Below, one piece after another: positions 26,478-34,099 of a DNA stretch of 64,000 bases. The DNA is taken from the NCBI GenBank assembly GCA_965199165.1, contig OZ240681.1:1426001-1490000 (forward strand), written 5' to 3'. Made by a program: the position numbers and the translations under genes. The notes beneath the pieces were generated by a model, which had not been told where the DNA came from, ran no database searches, and saw nothing but the letters and a program-made list of their open reading frames with translations. Numbering within the stretch: position 1 is the stretch's first letter; the number at the start of each line of letters is the position of its first letter. Source of the DNA: LMUY01 sp965199165. Lineage in GTDB: Bacteria; Pseudomonadota; Alphaproteobacteria; Acetobacterales; Acetobacteraceae.

Positions 26478-27599
26478 TCAGGCTTGGGTAAGCAGGACGA
26501 GGTCGTCCCGATGGATCGCCTCGTCGCGGCCGCGCCACCCCAGCAGCGCCTCGATCTCTTCGGAGCGGTGGCCGGCGATGCGGCGCATGTCGTCCGCCGA
26601 ATAGGCCGACAGCCCGCGCGCCAACCCAGCACCGTCCATGTCGCGCACTTCCACCGGGTCACCGCGGTCGAACCCGCCTGCCACCGCGCACACCCCGGCC
26701 GGCAGCAGCGAGCGGCCCGTCGCCAAGGCCCGCGCCGCGCCCCGGTCGACCGTGACCGTGCCCAGCGGCGCCAGGCTGCCGGCGATCCAGCGCTTGCGGG
26801 CGGTGCGGCCCTCGGGTGCCGGCAGGAACCAGGTGCAGCGCGCGCCGTCCACCACCGCCCCGATCGGGTTCGCCACGCTGCCCCGCGCGATGGCCATGGC
26901 GCAGCCGGCCTGGGTGGCGATGCGGGCGGCCACCAGCTTGGTCCGCATCCCGCCGGACGAGTAGCCGGGCGGGGGCTCGCCGCCCATCGCCTCGATCTCG
27001 GGGGTGAGCTGCGGGACGAGGGGGATGTGCCGGGCCCCCGGGTCGGCGCGCGGGTCGGCGGTGTAGAGGCCGTCGATGTCGGACAGCAGCAGCAGCCGGT
27101 CCGCCCCCACCATCTCCGCCACGCGCGCGGCCAGCCGGTCATTGTCGCCGAAGCGGATTTCCGCCGTGGCGACGCTGTCGTTCTCGTTGATCACCGGCAC
27201 GCAGCCCAGCCCCAGCAACGTGGTCAGCGTCGCGCGGGCGTTCAGGTAGCGGCGGCGGTCCTCCGTGTCGCCCAGCGTCAGCAGCATCTGCGCCGCGGTC
27301 AACGAATGGTCCCCCAGCGCGGCGGCCCAGGCCTGGGCCAGCCGGATCTGGCCGACGGCGGCGGCGGCCTGCTTCTCCTCCAGCCGCAGGCGCGGCTGGC
27401 TGAGCCCCAGCGTGCGCCGGGCCAGCGCGATGGCGCCGGAGGAGACCAGGATCACCGCCGTGCCGCGGGCCCGCGCCGCGGCCACGTCCGCCGCCACGCC
27501 GTGCAGCCAGGTCGTCCGCGGGGCCGCGCCATCCACCACCAGCGCGCTGCCGATTTTCACGACCAGCAGCTTGGCGTCGCCCAGGCCCGGGACGGTCAA
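26478..27599 (-). CDS. proB: Glutamate 5-kinase
   Basis: This is a 373-residue enzyme of proline synthesis that phosphorylates L-glutamate to glutamyl 5-phosphate. The amino acid kinase domain has KLLVVKIGSALVV, VILVSSGAIALARRTLG, PVINENDSVATAEIRFGDNDRLAARVA and LLLLSDIDGLYTADPR, with SSGGMRTKLVAARIA further on. A PUA domain ends the protein (about residues 290-373, with GAARALATGRSLLPAGV). The start is TTG at 27599, whose bases overlap the obgE stop (TTGA). proA is not adjacent. Confidence 0.94.
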   Translation of the reverse strand: MTVPGLGDAKLLVVKIGSALVVDGAAPRTTWLHGVAADVAAARARGTAVILVSSGAIALARRTLGLSQPRLRLEEKQAAAAVGQIRLAQAWAAALGDHSLTAAQMLLTLGDTEDRRRYLNARATLTTLLGLGCVPVINENDSVATAEIRFGDNDRLAARVAEMVGADRLLLLSDIDGLYTADPRADPGARHIPLVPQLTPEIEAMGGEPPPGYSSGGMRTKLVAARIATQAGCAMAIARGSVANPIGAVVDGARCTWFLPAPEGRTARKRWIAGSLAPLGTVTVDRGAARALATGRSLLPAGVCAVAGGFDRGDPVEVRDMDGAGLARGLSAYSADDMRRIAGHRSEEIEALLGWRGRDEAIHRDDLVLLTQA

Positions 27600-28600
27600 G
27601 CGGGCACCCGCGCCGCCTGCACGACGTCCATCAGCCGACGCAGCTGCGCCGGCACGCCCTGGCCGCTGACGCCCGACATGAGCGCCACGTCCTGTCCGGA
27701 GGCGCGCGCCAGCGCGGCCCGCCGGGCGGCGGCTTCGCGCGGGCTCATCGCGTCCGCCTTGTTCAGCACGAGGAGCTCGGGCTTGTCGGCCAGGCCGCCG
27801 CCATAGGCAGCCAACTCCTCCCGCACGGTGCGCCAGGCGTCCACCACGTTGCCCGCCGCGCCGTCCACCAGGTGCAGCAGCACGGCGCACCGCTCGACAT
27901 GGCCCAGGAAGCGGGTGCCGAGCCCGGCGCCTTCGGACGCACCCTCGATCAGGCCGGGGATGTCGGCGATCACGAGCTCCTCCGAGTGGGACAGCCGCAC
28001 CACGCCCAGTTGCGGGTGCAGGGTGGTGAACGGGTAGTCGGCGATCTTCGGCCGGGCCGCGGACACGACGGACAGGAAGGTGCTCTTGCCCGCGTTGGGC
28101 AGCCCGACCAGGCCCACATCGGCGATCAGCTTCAGCCGCAGCCACACCCAGCGTTCCTCGCCGGGCCAGCCCTTGTCCGCCCGGCGCGGCGCGCGGTTGG
28201 TGCTGGACTTGAAGTGGGCGTTGCCGTGGCCGCCATCGCCGCCCCGGCACAGCACGATGCGCTTGCCCGGCGCGTCCAGGTCGGCCAGGACGAGCTCGTT
28301 CGCCTCGTCCATGATCTGGGTGCCGGTCGGGACCTTGATGACCACGTCGTCGGACCCGGCGCCGGTGCGGTCCGAGCCGGCGCCGTTGCCGCCCTTGCGG
28401 GCGCGGAAATGCTGGGCGTAGCGGAAGTCGATCAGCGTGTTGAGGTTGTCCACCGCCTCGAACACCACGTCGCCGCCCTTGCCGCCGGTGCCGCCGTCCG
28501 GGCCGCCGAACTCGATGAAGCGCTCCCGCCGGAACGCCACCACGCCGTCGCCGCCATCGCCGGAGCGGATGTAGATCTTGGCCTGGTCGAGGAACTTCAT
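27596..28600 (-). CDS. obgE: GTPase ObgE/CgtA
   Basis: This is a 334-residue essential GTPase linked to the 50S ribosomal subunit and stress control. The glycine-rich Obg domain fills residues 1 to about 158 (SGDGGDGVVAFRRERF, GGPDGGTGGKGGDVVF). The G domain follows with GLVGLPNAGKST (G1), YPFTT (G2), DIPGLIEG (G3) and NKAD (G4). There is no long C-terminal extension. It lies downstream of rpmA and rplU, the classic rplU-rpmA-obgE-proB order. Confidence 0.97.
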   Translation of the reverse strand: MKFLDQAKIYIRSGDGGDGVVAFRRERFIEFGGPDGGTGGKGGDVVFEAVDNLNTLIDFRYAQHFRARKGGNGAGSDRTGAGSDDVVIKVPTGTQIMDEANELVLADLDAPGKRIVLCRGGDGGHGNAHFKSSTNRAPRRADKGWPGEERWVWLRLKLIADVGLVGLPNAGKSTFLSVVSAARPKIADYPFTTLHPQLGVVRLSHSEELVIADIPGLIEGASEGAGLGTRFLGHVERCAVLLHLVDGAAGNVVDAWRTVREELAAYGGGLADKPELLVLNKADAMSPREAAARRAALARASGQDVALMSGVSGQGVPAQLRRLMDVVQAARVPA

Positions 28601-28672
28601 CGGGGTGGGTCCAAACGAAACAGGGGCCGGCTTGTCGCCGACCCCCGCGCACGCGCAGCCTTGGCCGGCCGC

Positions 28673-28942
28673 CTACTCGGCGGCGACGGGCAGTGGCTCG
28701 ACCGAGACGTGGACGCGGCCCTCCGCCCGGCGCGTGAACTTCACGTGCCCGTCGCTCAGCGCGAAGATCGTGTGGTCCTTGCCCAGGCCGACATTGGCGC
28801 CGGGCTTCACCTTGGTGCCGCGCTGGCGGATGATGATGTTGCCGGCGATCACCGCCTCGCCGCCGAACTTCTTGACGCCCAGGCGCCGGCCCTCGGTATC
28901 GCGGCCGTTGCGGGACGAGCCGCCTGCCTTCTTATGTGCCAT
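28673..28942 (-). CDS. rpmA: 50S ribosomal protein L27
   Basis: This is an 89-residue ribosomal protein at the peptidyl-transferase side of the large subunit. The N-terminus MAHKKAGGSSRNGRDTEGRR and the stretch GGEAVIAGNIIIRQRGTKVKPG are diagnostic. It lies 18 bp after rplU and 72 bp before obgE in one operon. Confidence 0.98.
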   Translation of the reverse strand: MAHKKAGGSSRNGRDTEGRRLGVKKFGGEAVIAGNIIIRQRGTKVKPGANVGLGKDHTIFALSDGHVKFTRRAEGRVHVSVEPLPVAAE

Positions 28943-28960
28943 GCCTCAGTCTCCTTCCGC

Positions 28961-29278
28961 TCAGGCCGCAACGATGTCGGCGATGCGCAGCACAGTGACG
29001 TGCTGGCGGTGGCCGTTCTTGCGGCGGCTGTTCTGCCGGCGGCGCTTCTTGAAGATGATGACCTTCGCCAGGCGGTCCTGCGCCACCACGGTCGCCGTGA
29101 CGGAGGCGCCGGGCACCACGGGCGCGCCGATGGTCATCCCGCCCTCGCCGCCGCCGACAGCCAGCACGTCCGTGAAGGTGATCGTGGAGCCGGGCTCGGC
29201 CTCCAGCTTCTCCACCTTCAGCACCAACTCGGGGGTGACGCGGTATTGCTTGCCGCCGGTGCGGATGACTGCGAACAT
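28961..29278 (-). CDS. rplU: 50S ribosomal protein L21
   Basis: This is a 105-residue 23S rRNA-binding protein. It begins MFAVIRTGGKQYRVTPELVL and includes VIIFKKRRRQNSRRKNGHRQ, the conserved basic C-terminal part. The ATG at 29278 is chosen over one five codons upstream because MFAVIRTGGKQ is the universal start. It is the first gene of the rplU-rpmA-obgE-proB operon; the 96-bp gap upstream should hold the promoter. Confidence 0.97.
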   Translation of the reverse strand: MFAVIRTGGKQYRVTPELVLKVEKLEAEPGSTITFTDVLAVGGGEGGMTIGAPVVPGASVTATVVAQDRLAKVIIFKKRRRQNSRRKNGHRQHVTVLRIADIVAA

Positions 29279-29374
29279 CGAACGGAATCCCATTGGAGCA
29301 TCGGGCTGCTGGTCGCCCAGCCGCCGGAGGGTGGCGTTATAGCGCCCGGTGCCGGCGAGTCAAACCTCAGACAC

Positions 29375-29803
29375 TTACAGGCCGGGCTTGGCGTCCAGCC
29401 CGGCGGCGGCGATGCCGGCCAGGGCGCAGGCCTCGTCATTGTCCGAGTTGTCGCCGGAGATGCCGACCGCGCCGATCACCTCGCCACCGGAGAGCACCAG
29501 CACCCCGCTCGGCACCGGCACCAGCCGGCCACCGCTGACCCCGGTCAACGCCGCCATGAAGGTCGGGTTGGCCTGCGTGCGGTTGAACAGCTCGCGCGAG
29601 CCGAAGCCCATGCCGAGCGCGCCCCACGCCTTGCCGAACGCGATGTCGAACCGGAGGATCCCGGACCCGTCCTCCCGCTTGAACGCCACCAGGTGCCCGC
29701 CCGCATCCAGCACCGCCACCGACAGCGGCAAGAAGCCCCGCGCCCGCCCAGTGGCCAGCGCCGCATCGACGATGGCGGCGGCGGTGGCGAGGGTCATCTT
29801 CAT
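29375..29803 (-). CDS. GlcG/HbpS family heme-binding-type protein
   Basis: This is a 142-residue protein of the GlcG/HbpS (DUF336) family. Hallmarks are ALATGRARGFLPLSVAVLDAGGHLVAFKRED, the PTFMAALTGVSGGRLVPVPSG core and EVIGAVGISGDNSDNDEACALAG at the end. Family members bind heme, or occur beside glycolate oxidase genes or diol metabolism; neither context is seen here. There is no signal peptide, so it is cytoplasmic. It has its own unit, with 197 bp to the next gene. Confidence 0.88.
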   Translation of the reverse strand: MKMTLATAAAIVDAALATGRARGFLPLSVAVLDAGGHLVAFKREDGSGILRFDIAFGKAWGALGMGFGSRELFNRTQANPTFMAALTGVSGGRLVPVPSGVLVLSGGEVIGAVGISGDNSDNDEACALAGIAAAGLDAKPGL

Positions 29804-30000
29804 GGCGGCATCCTCCGTGATGGTGGCCAGTGGTCTACGCGGGTGGGGGCGGTTTGTGGAGGCGCGTCGGCCGAATGGGAAGAGGCGGCGGCGGATCGTG
29901 CGTGTGGGTGTTGGGCGCCGGCTGGGGTAGCGGACGCGCAGGAAAGCCCGATCCCCGGATGCCTGCGACGTGGAGCAGCCATGCTCCGACCAGGCGCGGG

Positions 30001-31053
30001 TCAACCCGCCCGGATGATGCGGACGCTTCGCGGGGTCGAGCTGCGATCCTGCGTGAACGCCAGCGTCTCACCGCCAGGCCGCCGTCCGCGGTTGGAGCGC
30101 TGCGGAGCCTCCGCTTGCACCAGCTCCGCGACCTCGGCCGCGAGGTACGACGGCGACTGCACGGAGGCGATGTAGGCTGGCAGCGTCCGCTTCAGCGCGC
30201 CGACGAACCGTGTCCCGAGGAGGGCTTCCATGCGCAGCTCCGCCCGCTCGATCCCCAGCCGTGTCGTATCGACCAGCCGGTGCCCCCTCCGTGTCAGCAC
30301 GACACACTGGGCCCGGCCGTCATCAGGGTCCGCCCTCCGCTCCACCAGCCCCAGCAGCGCCGTCCTGCGGACGAGGTCGGTCATGGCCTGCTTGGTCATG
30401 CGGGCCCGTGCGGCGAGCTCGCCAGGCCGGGTGCCCTCGGCATCGAGGTTGCGGAACAGGGTCATGTGGACCTCGGACACGTCGGGGAAGCCGCTGCCAT
30501 GCAGCGTGCGCTGCACATCGAGGGTGAACACCCGGAACGCCGAACTGAGCAAGCGTCCGATGTTGTGTGTGCGCCACATGGCATCGACGCCTTCTACCGG
30601 GGCGGAGCCGGCGGCCTCGCCCGAGCTGACGTAATGAGCGAGTTCCTTTCGCAACCGGCATGTGAAAGCCGCGCCCACGGTGGCGGACATGTGCTGTTCA
30701 GCCCGGGCGATCCCGCTCCTCAAGCGCTCCATCATCTGGAGGCCCAGGGGGGTGAACCCGATCACCTTGGCCCGACCGTCCCGCGGATCCTGCCGGCGCT
30801 CGACCAAGCCTAGCCGCTCCGCCCGGTGCGCAAGGGCCAGCATGCTCTGCTTCGTCATCCTGGCCCGGGCGGCAACCAGGGTAAGCCTGGATCCACCGAA
30901 GTCGAGGTTCTGGACAAGGGGGAGATGGTCCTGGCCGATCCGGCCGGCGTCGCCACGCACCTCGCGAAACTTCTCCGTGACGAACGCGTCGGTGGAGCAC
31001 AGCAGCAGCCTTCCGACGTTCCGCACCCGCCATTCGGCCTGTTGTCCCAGCAT
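30001..31053 (-). CDS. Tandem MarR-type regulator (two winged-helix domains in one chain)
   Basis: This 350-residue protein consists of two successive MarR-like units. The first (about residues 8-130) has the helix-turn-helix ARARMTKQSMLALAHRAERLG and wing VERRQDPRDGRAKVI. The second (about 160-290) has ARARMTKQAMTDLVRRTALLG and wing VERRADPDDGRAQCV. MarR proteins are normally about 150 residues and homodimeric, so this chain may act as a built-in dimer. A basic tail of about 50 residues follows. It lies divergent from cytochrome b561, with a perfect palindrome between them. The effector ligand is unknown. Confidence 0.88.
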   Translation of the reverse strand: MLGQQAEWRVRNVGRLLLCSTDAFVTEKFREVRGDAGRIGQDHLPLVQNLDFGGSRLTLVAARARMTKQSMLALAHRAERLGLVERRQDPRDGRAKVIGFTPLGLQMMERLRSGIARAEQHMSATVGAAFTCRLRKELAHYVSSGEAAGSAPVEGVDAMWRTHNIGRLLSSAFRVFTLDVQRTLHGSGFPDVSEVHMTLFRNLDAEGTRPGELAARARMTKQAMTDLVRRTALLGLVERRADPDDGRAQCVVLTRRGHRLVDTTRLGIERAELRMEALLGTRFVGALKRTLPAYIASVQSPSYLAAEVAELVQAEAPQRSNRGRRPGGETLAFTQDRSSTPRSVRIIRAG

Positions 31054-31242
31054 CGACAGCTCCCCGCCTCTCGGACCGTGAAGGGTGGGACCTGTGACGA
31101 CGCCCCCCTCCCAAGCCGGCCGGCAATTCGGCCAGACGGACGCGTTGGCGGCAAGCCGCGTTTCGCGTCGGCGGACGAGCCCGCCACGCCCGGCCTCGGC
31201 TGATGCAGCATCGATGGGCTTGTGAAGACGCGGGTTTCACAT

Positions 31243-31261
31243 TAGTCAGAAAGCCTGACTA
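31243..31261. promoter_or_regulatory. Palindromic operator candidate for the tandem MarR protein
   Basis: TAGTCAG (31243-31249) and CTGACTA (31255-31261) are exact inverted repeats with a 5-bp spacer, the size and AT-rich arms expected of a MarR operator. It lies in the 344-bp gap between the divergent regulator and cytochrome b561 genes. No gene is apparent in the rest of that gap. Binding is inferred. Confidence 0.5.
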
Positions 31262-31397
31262 TCGCGGGCGACATCCATGGTCGTCGCTATGTTTCGGGGG
31301 GCAGCCTTGCCTTTGGGAATGACGGTCTGCGTTGGCCGGACGAGATGGCTGGATCCAGCTTGGCCGGCTCGGTCCGAAACTGTCCGGAGCGGAAGCA

Positions 31398-31973
31398 ATG
31401 AGTGACGTCCCTGTCGAGGCGGCGGGCCGTGCCACCGCGACGCGCTACACGGCGACGGCCCAGGCGCTTCACTGGGTCGTCGCTGCCTTGATGTTCGCAG
31501 TCATCCCGCTGGCATGGGTCATGGTCAACATGGCCAGGACCGCACCGTCGCGCGAATGGCTCTACACGCTGCACAAGTCGTTCGGCATGACCATCCTGCT
31601 GCTCGTCGCGGTTCGCCTGGCGTGGCGTGCGGCGCATCCGGCGCCGCCGCTTCCCGGCAGCATGGCGGGGTGGGAGCGGGGCTTGGCGGCCGCGTCCCAT
31701 TGGCTTCTCTACATCATCCTCGTCGGCATGCCGGTCAGCGGCTATGTCCTGTCAGCGACGGGCGCGATCGGCGTGCCGTATTTCGACCTGTTCACGTTTC
31801 CGACCTTGCCGAAGAACCAGGCCTTGAACGACGCTGCCCGATGGGTCCATGCAGCCATCGGACAATGGCTCGTCTACGGGCTCATCGTGCTCCACATCGG
31901 GGCGACAGCTTGGCATGCGGTGGTCCGGCGCGACGGCGTCCTCGACCGGATGCTGCCCGAGCAGGACGCGTGA
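31398..31973 (+). CDS. Cytochrome b561
   Basis: This is a 191-residue inner-membrane di-heme cytochrome of the bacterial b561 (CybB) family, which passes electrons between quinol and other carriers. Four helices are visible. Likely heme histidines occur in QALHWVVAAL, LYTLHKSFGMTILL, AASHWLLYII and LIVLHIGATAWH. The ATG at 31398 follows GGAAGC and gives the usual short cytoplasmic N-terminus. It is the first gene downstream of the palindromic operator candidate. Confidence 0.9.
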   Translation: MSDVPVEAAGRATATRYTATAQALHWVVAALMFAVIPLAWVMVNMARTAPSREWLYTLHKSFGMTILLLVAVRLAWRAAHPAPPLPGSMAGWERGLAAASHWLLYIILVGMPVSGYVLSATGAIGVPYFDLFTFPTLPKNQALNDAARWVHAAIGQWLVYGLIVLHIGATAWHAVVRRDGVLDRMLPEQDA

Positions 31974-32094
31974 GCGAAGTCCGGCGCGGAAGGCCGGACG
32001 CCATGGCCGGCTCGTCCCGCATGGCCCGTCTGCATCCCTCATCTCGTCAACAGGCCCGGCGTCGCGCAGCGCCTGTTCAGGAAGGACCCTCCCC

Positions 32095-33285
32095 ATGACT
32101 GCCAAGCTGATCGCCTGCCTGCTCGCCGGTTCCGCATTGGCCACCGCGGCGCATGCCGCCGACCCGGCGCCGATCCGCATCACGGTCATCTCCGACCAGG
32201 ACGACGACGTCTACAACGCCCGGGCCGGCCGGGGCGGAGTGGACGCAACGCGCATGGCCGTGGCCGATTTCGGCGGCAGCGTGCTGGGCCGTCCGATCGT
32301 GGTGGACGCGTTGAACGACCACAACAAGGCTGCCGAGGCGCCCGGGCTGGCCACCCAGGCCTTCGACGCGGGTGCCGACCTGTTGATGGACCTGCAAAAC
32401 GCCCCGATCGCCGCCGCGGTCTCCAAGGTCGCAGCCGAGCGGCACAAACTGGCGATCGGCACCAACGCTGCCAACCCGGCGCTGACCCGGGCCGCCTGCA
32501 GCCGCTACTTCTACCACTACTCCTACGACCTGCCAGCGATCGCCGGTGCGTCCGCCAACTACCTAGCCGCCCAACCCGGCAACTCACGCTGGGTGATGGT
32601 CGCGGCCGATAGCGGCTTCGGTAAGGGCACGGCCGCCATCATGGCGCAGGCCGTGGCCGCGCACGGGGGCACGGTGGTGAAGACCGTCACGGTCCCCGCG
32701 GCTACGACGGATTTCGCGACCGCGCTGGACGACGTGCGCGCCGCGAAGCCCAACGTCGTGGGCGTCTTCAGCGACGCCGTCCGCGGCGACGCCGGTGCCA
32801 CGGACATGACGGGGGCCAAGCTCGGCGCCACCGTGACGACCCCTGTCCTGTTCCTTTCGGACGTGGACCGGGTCAAGGCCGGCTATGCCGGGGTGGTGAC
32901 CGCCGTGCCCTGGTATTGGAACCTGGATGCCACGGCGCGCAGCTGGGCGGACCGTTTCGCGGCGACCCATGACGGCCTGCGCCCGGAAGCTGCCCAAGCT
33001 GCCGACTACTCGGCCACCACCCAGTGGCTGCAGGCGGTGCGGGAGGCCGGCACCACGGACGCCGACGCCGTGGTCCGAACCCTGGACGGGCACAGTTTCA
33101 CCGACGCCTTCGCCCGCCATGCGCAGTTCCGCGCCAGCGACCACATGGTGGTCCACGACCTCTACATCGCGCGGGTCCGTCCGCCGGCCGAGTTGGCCGA
33201 GCCGCACGGTTGGTTCGACATCCTGGCCACCGTGCCGGCGGCCGAGGCCTTCCCCGCCGACAGCACCTGCACCATGCCGCGCTAG
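32095..33285 (+). CDS. Periplasmic binding protein, branched-chain amino acid type
   Basis: This is a 396-residue exported protein of the Peripla_BP_6 (LivK-like) family. The signal peptide MTAKLIACLLAGSALATAAHA is cleaved before ADPAP. Family features are RITVISDQDDDVYNARAG, a GVDATRMAVADFGG helix, DLLMDLQNAPIAAAVSKVAAE, and SRWVMVAADSGFGKGTAAIMAQA. No permease or ATPase genes are adjacent, so it may serve a transporter encoded elsewhere or act as a sensor. It lies 121 bp after cytochrome b561. Its last 4 bp overlap the convergent ferredoxin gene. The ligand is unknown. Confidence 0.87.
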   Translation: MTAKLIACLLAGSALATAAHAADPAPIRITVISDQDDDVYNARAGRGGVDATRMAVADFGGSVLGRPIVVDALNDHNKAAEAPGLATQAFDAGADLLMDLQNAPIAAAVSKVAAERHKLAIGTNAANPALTRAACSRYFYHYSYDLPAIAGASANYLAAQPGNSRWVMVAADSGFGKGTAAIMAQAVAAHGGTVVKTVTVPAATTDFATALDDVRAAKPNVVGVFSDAVRGDAGATDMTGAKLGATVTTPVLFLSDVDRVKAGYAGVVTAVPWYWNLDATARSWADRFAATHDGLRPEAAQAADYSATTQWLQAVREAGTTDADAVVRTLDGHSFTDAFARHAQFRASDHMVVHDLYIARVRPPAELAEPHGWFDILATVPAAEAFPADSTCTMPR

Positions 33286-33620
33286 AGCGACGCACCGGGA
33301 CGCTGCGCCCCCTGGACGGCCACCTCCACCCGCCCCTCCACCACACGGACCGGGAAGCTGCGCACCGGCTCCGTGATCGGGGCGGAGCGGGGGTTGCCGG
33401 TGCGGATGTCCACGAGCCCCTGGTGCAGCGGGCACTCCACGCAGCCGTCTTCCAGGTAGCCCTCGGACAACCGGGCATAGCCGTGGCTGCATTGGTCGAA
33501 CAACGCGAACACCGCACCGTCCAGGTGGAACAGGGCGAGCGGCTGGCCGCCCGCGACCACCGCCAGGACTTCTTCGGCCACCACGTCCGCCAGGGCCGCC
33601 ACGTCCACCCAGTCCGTCAT
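33282..33620 (-). CDS. Rieske [2Fe-2S] ferredoxin component of a ring-hydroxylating dioxygenase
   Basis: This is a 112-residue soluble Rieske ferredoxin. The cluster ligands lie in DQCSHGYARLSEG (Cys-x-His) and VECPLHQGLVDI (Cys-x2-His). It is the third gene of an operon with the dioxygenase subunits and probably carries electrons to the alpha subunit. The reductase that should feed it is not present here. Its start overlaps the beta-subunit stop by one base. Confidence 0.9.
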   Translation of the reverse strand: MTDWVDVAALADVVAEEVLAVVAGGQPLALFHLDGAVFALFDQCSHGYARLSEGYLEDGCVECPLHQGLVDIRTGNPRSAPITEPVRSFPVRVVEGRVEVAVQGAQRPGASL

Positions 33621-34099
33621 CAGATCGGATACGCCAGCAGCGTCTGCACCCGCAGCGTGTCGTAGATCGCCCGCTTGGACTTGAACCGCCAGCCCTCCGG
33701 CGTGCGCACCACCCGGTCCAGATACCGCCCGGCCTGGTAGACGGTGCTGTCGCCCTCCTGCGTGGTGTTGATCACCAGGTAGTTGGAGGACATCGCCACC
33801 GTCCCGGCGTCCAGCTGCTCGACCTCCAAGCCCGACACCATGTGGCGGTAGGCCGGCTTCTCGTAGATGTTGGCGTGGCGCAGCGACAGCACGCGGTCGC
33901 GCAGCATGGCCGCGCCGTCGCAGTACATCAGCGGCGCCGGCAGCCCCAGCTCCTCGTTCTCGCGCGCCTTGATCTCGTAGAGGCAGTCCTCGACGAACAG
34001 CGCCGGCCAGTCCTCCAGCCGGTCGTTGTCGATGGTGGCGACGTAGCGGTCCTGCAGCGCCTGCATCTCCAGCCGCAGCAGCAGCCCGTCCGGGATCAT
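33620..34099 (-). CDS. Aromatic-ring-hydroxylating dioxygenase beta subunit
   Basis: This is a 159-residue small subunit with the SnoaL/NTF2-like fold, a structural part of the (alpha-beta)3 oxygenase. Typical segments are RYVATIDNDRLEDWPALFVEDCLYEIK, RDRVLSLRHANIYEKPAYRHMVS and YQAGRYLDRVVRTPEGWRFKSK. The start overlaps the alpha-subunit stop (ATGA). Confidence 0.92.
   Translation of the reverse strand: MIPDGLLLRLEMQALQDRYVATIDNDRLEDWPALFVEDCLYEIKARENEELGLPAPLMYCDGAAMLRDRVLSLRHANIYEKPAYRHMVSGLEVEQLDAGTVAMSSNYLVINTTQEGDSTVYQAGRYLDRVVRTPEGWRFKSKRAIYDTLRVQTLLAYPI

Noticed and set aside
24528..27806. Plus-strand open frame of 1092 codons
   Set aside because: It runs antisense through the flippase, proB and obgE genes, which have clear family motifs. 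Only its first part (to about 24905) may be real.
30001..31053. Two adjacent MarR genes separated by a frameshift or stop
   Set aside because: The frame is open throughout without a stop, and there is no internal start with a good ribosome site at the junction, so a single fused protein is more likely.
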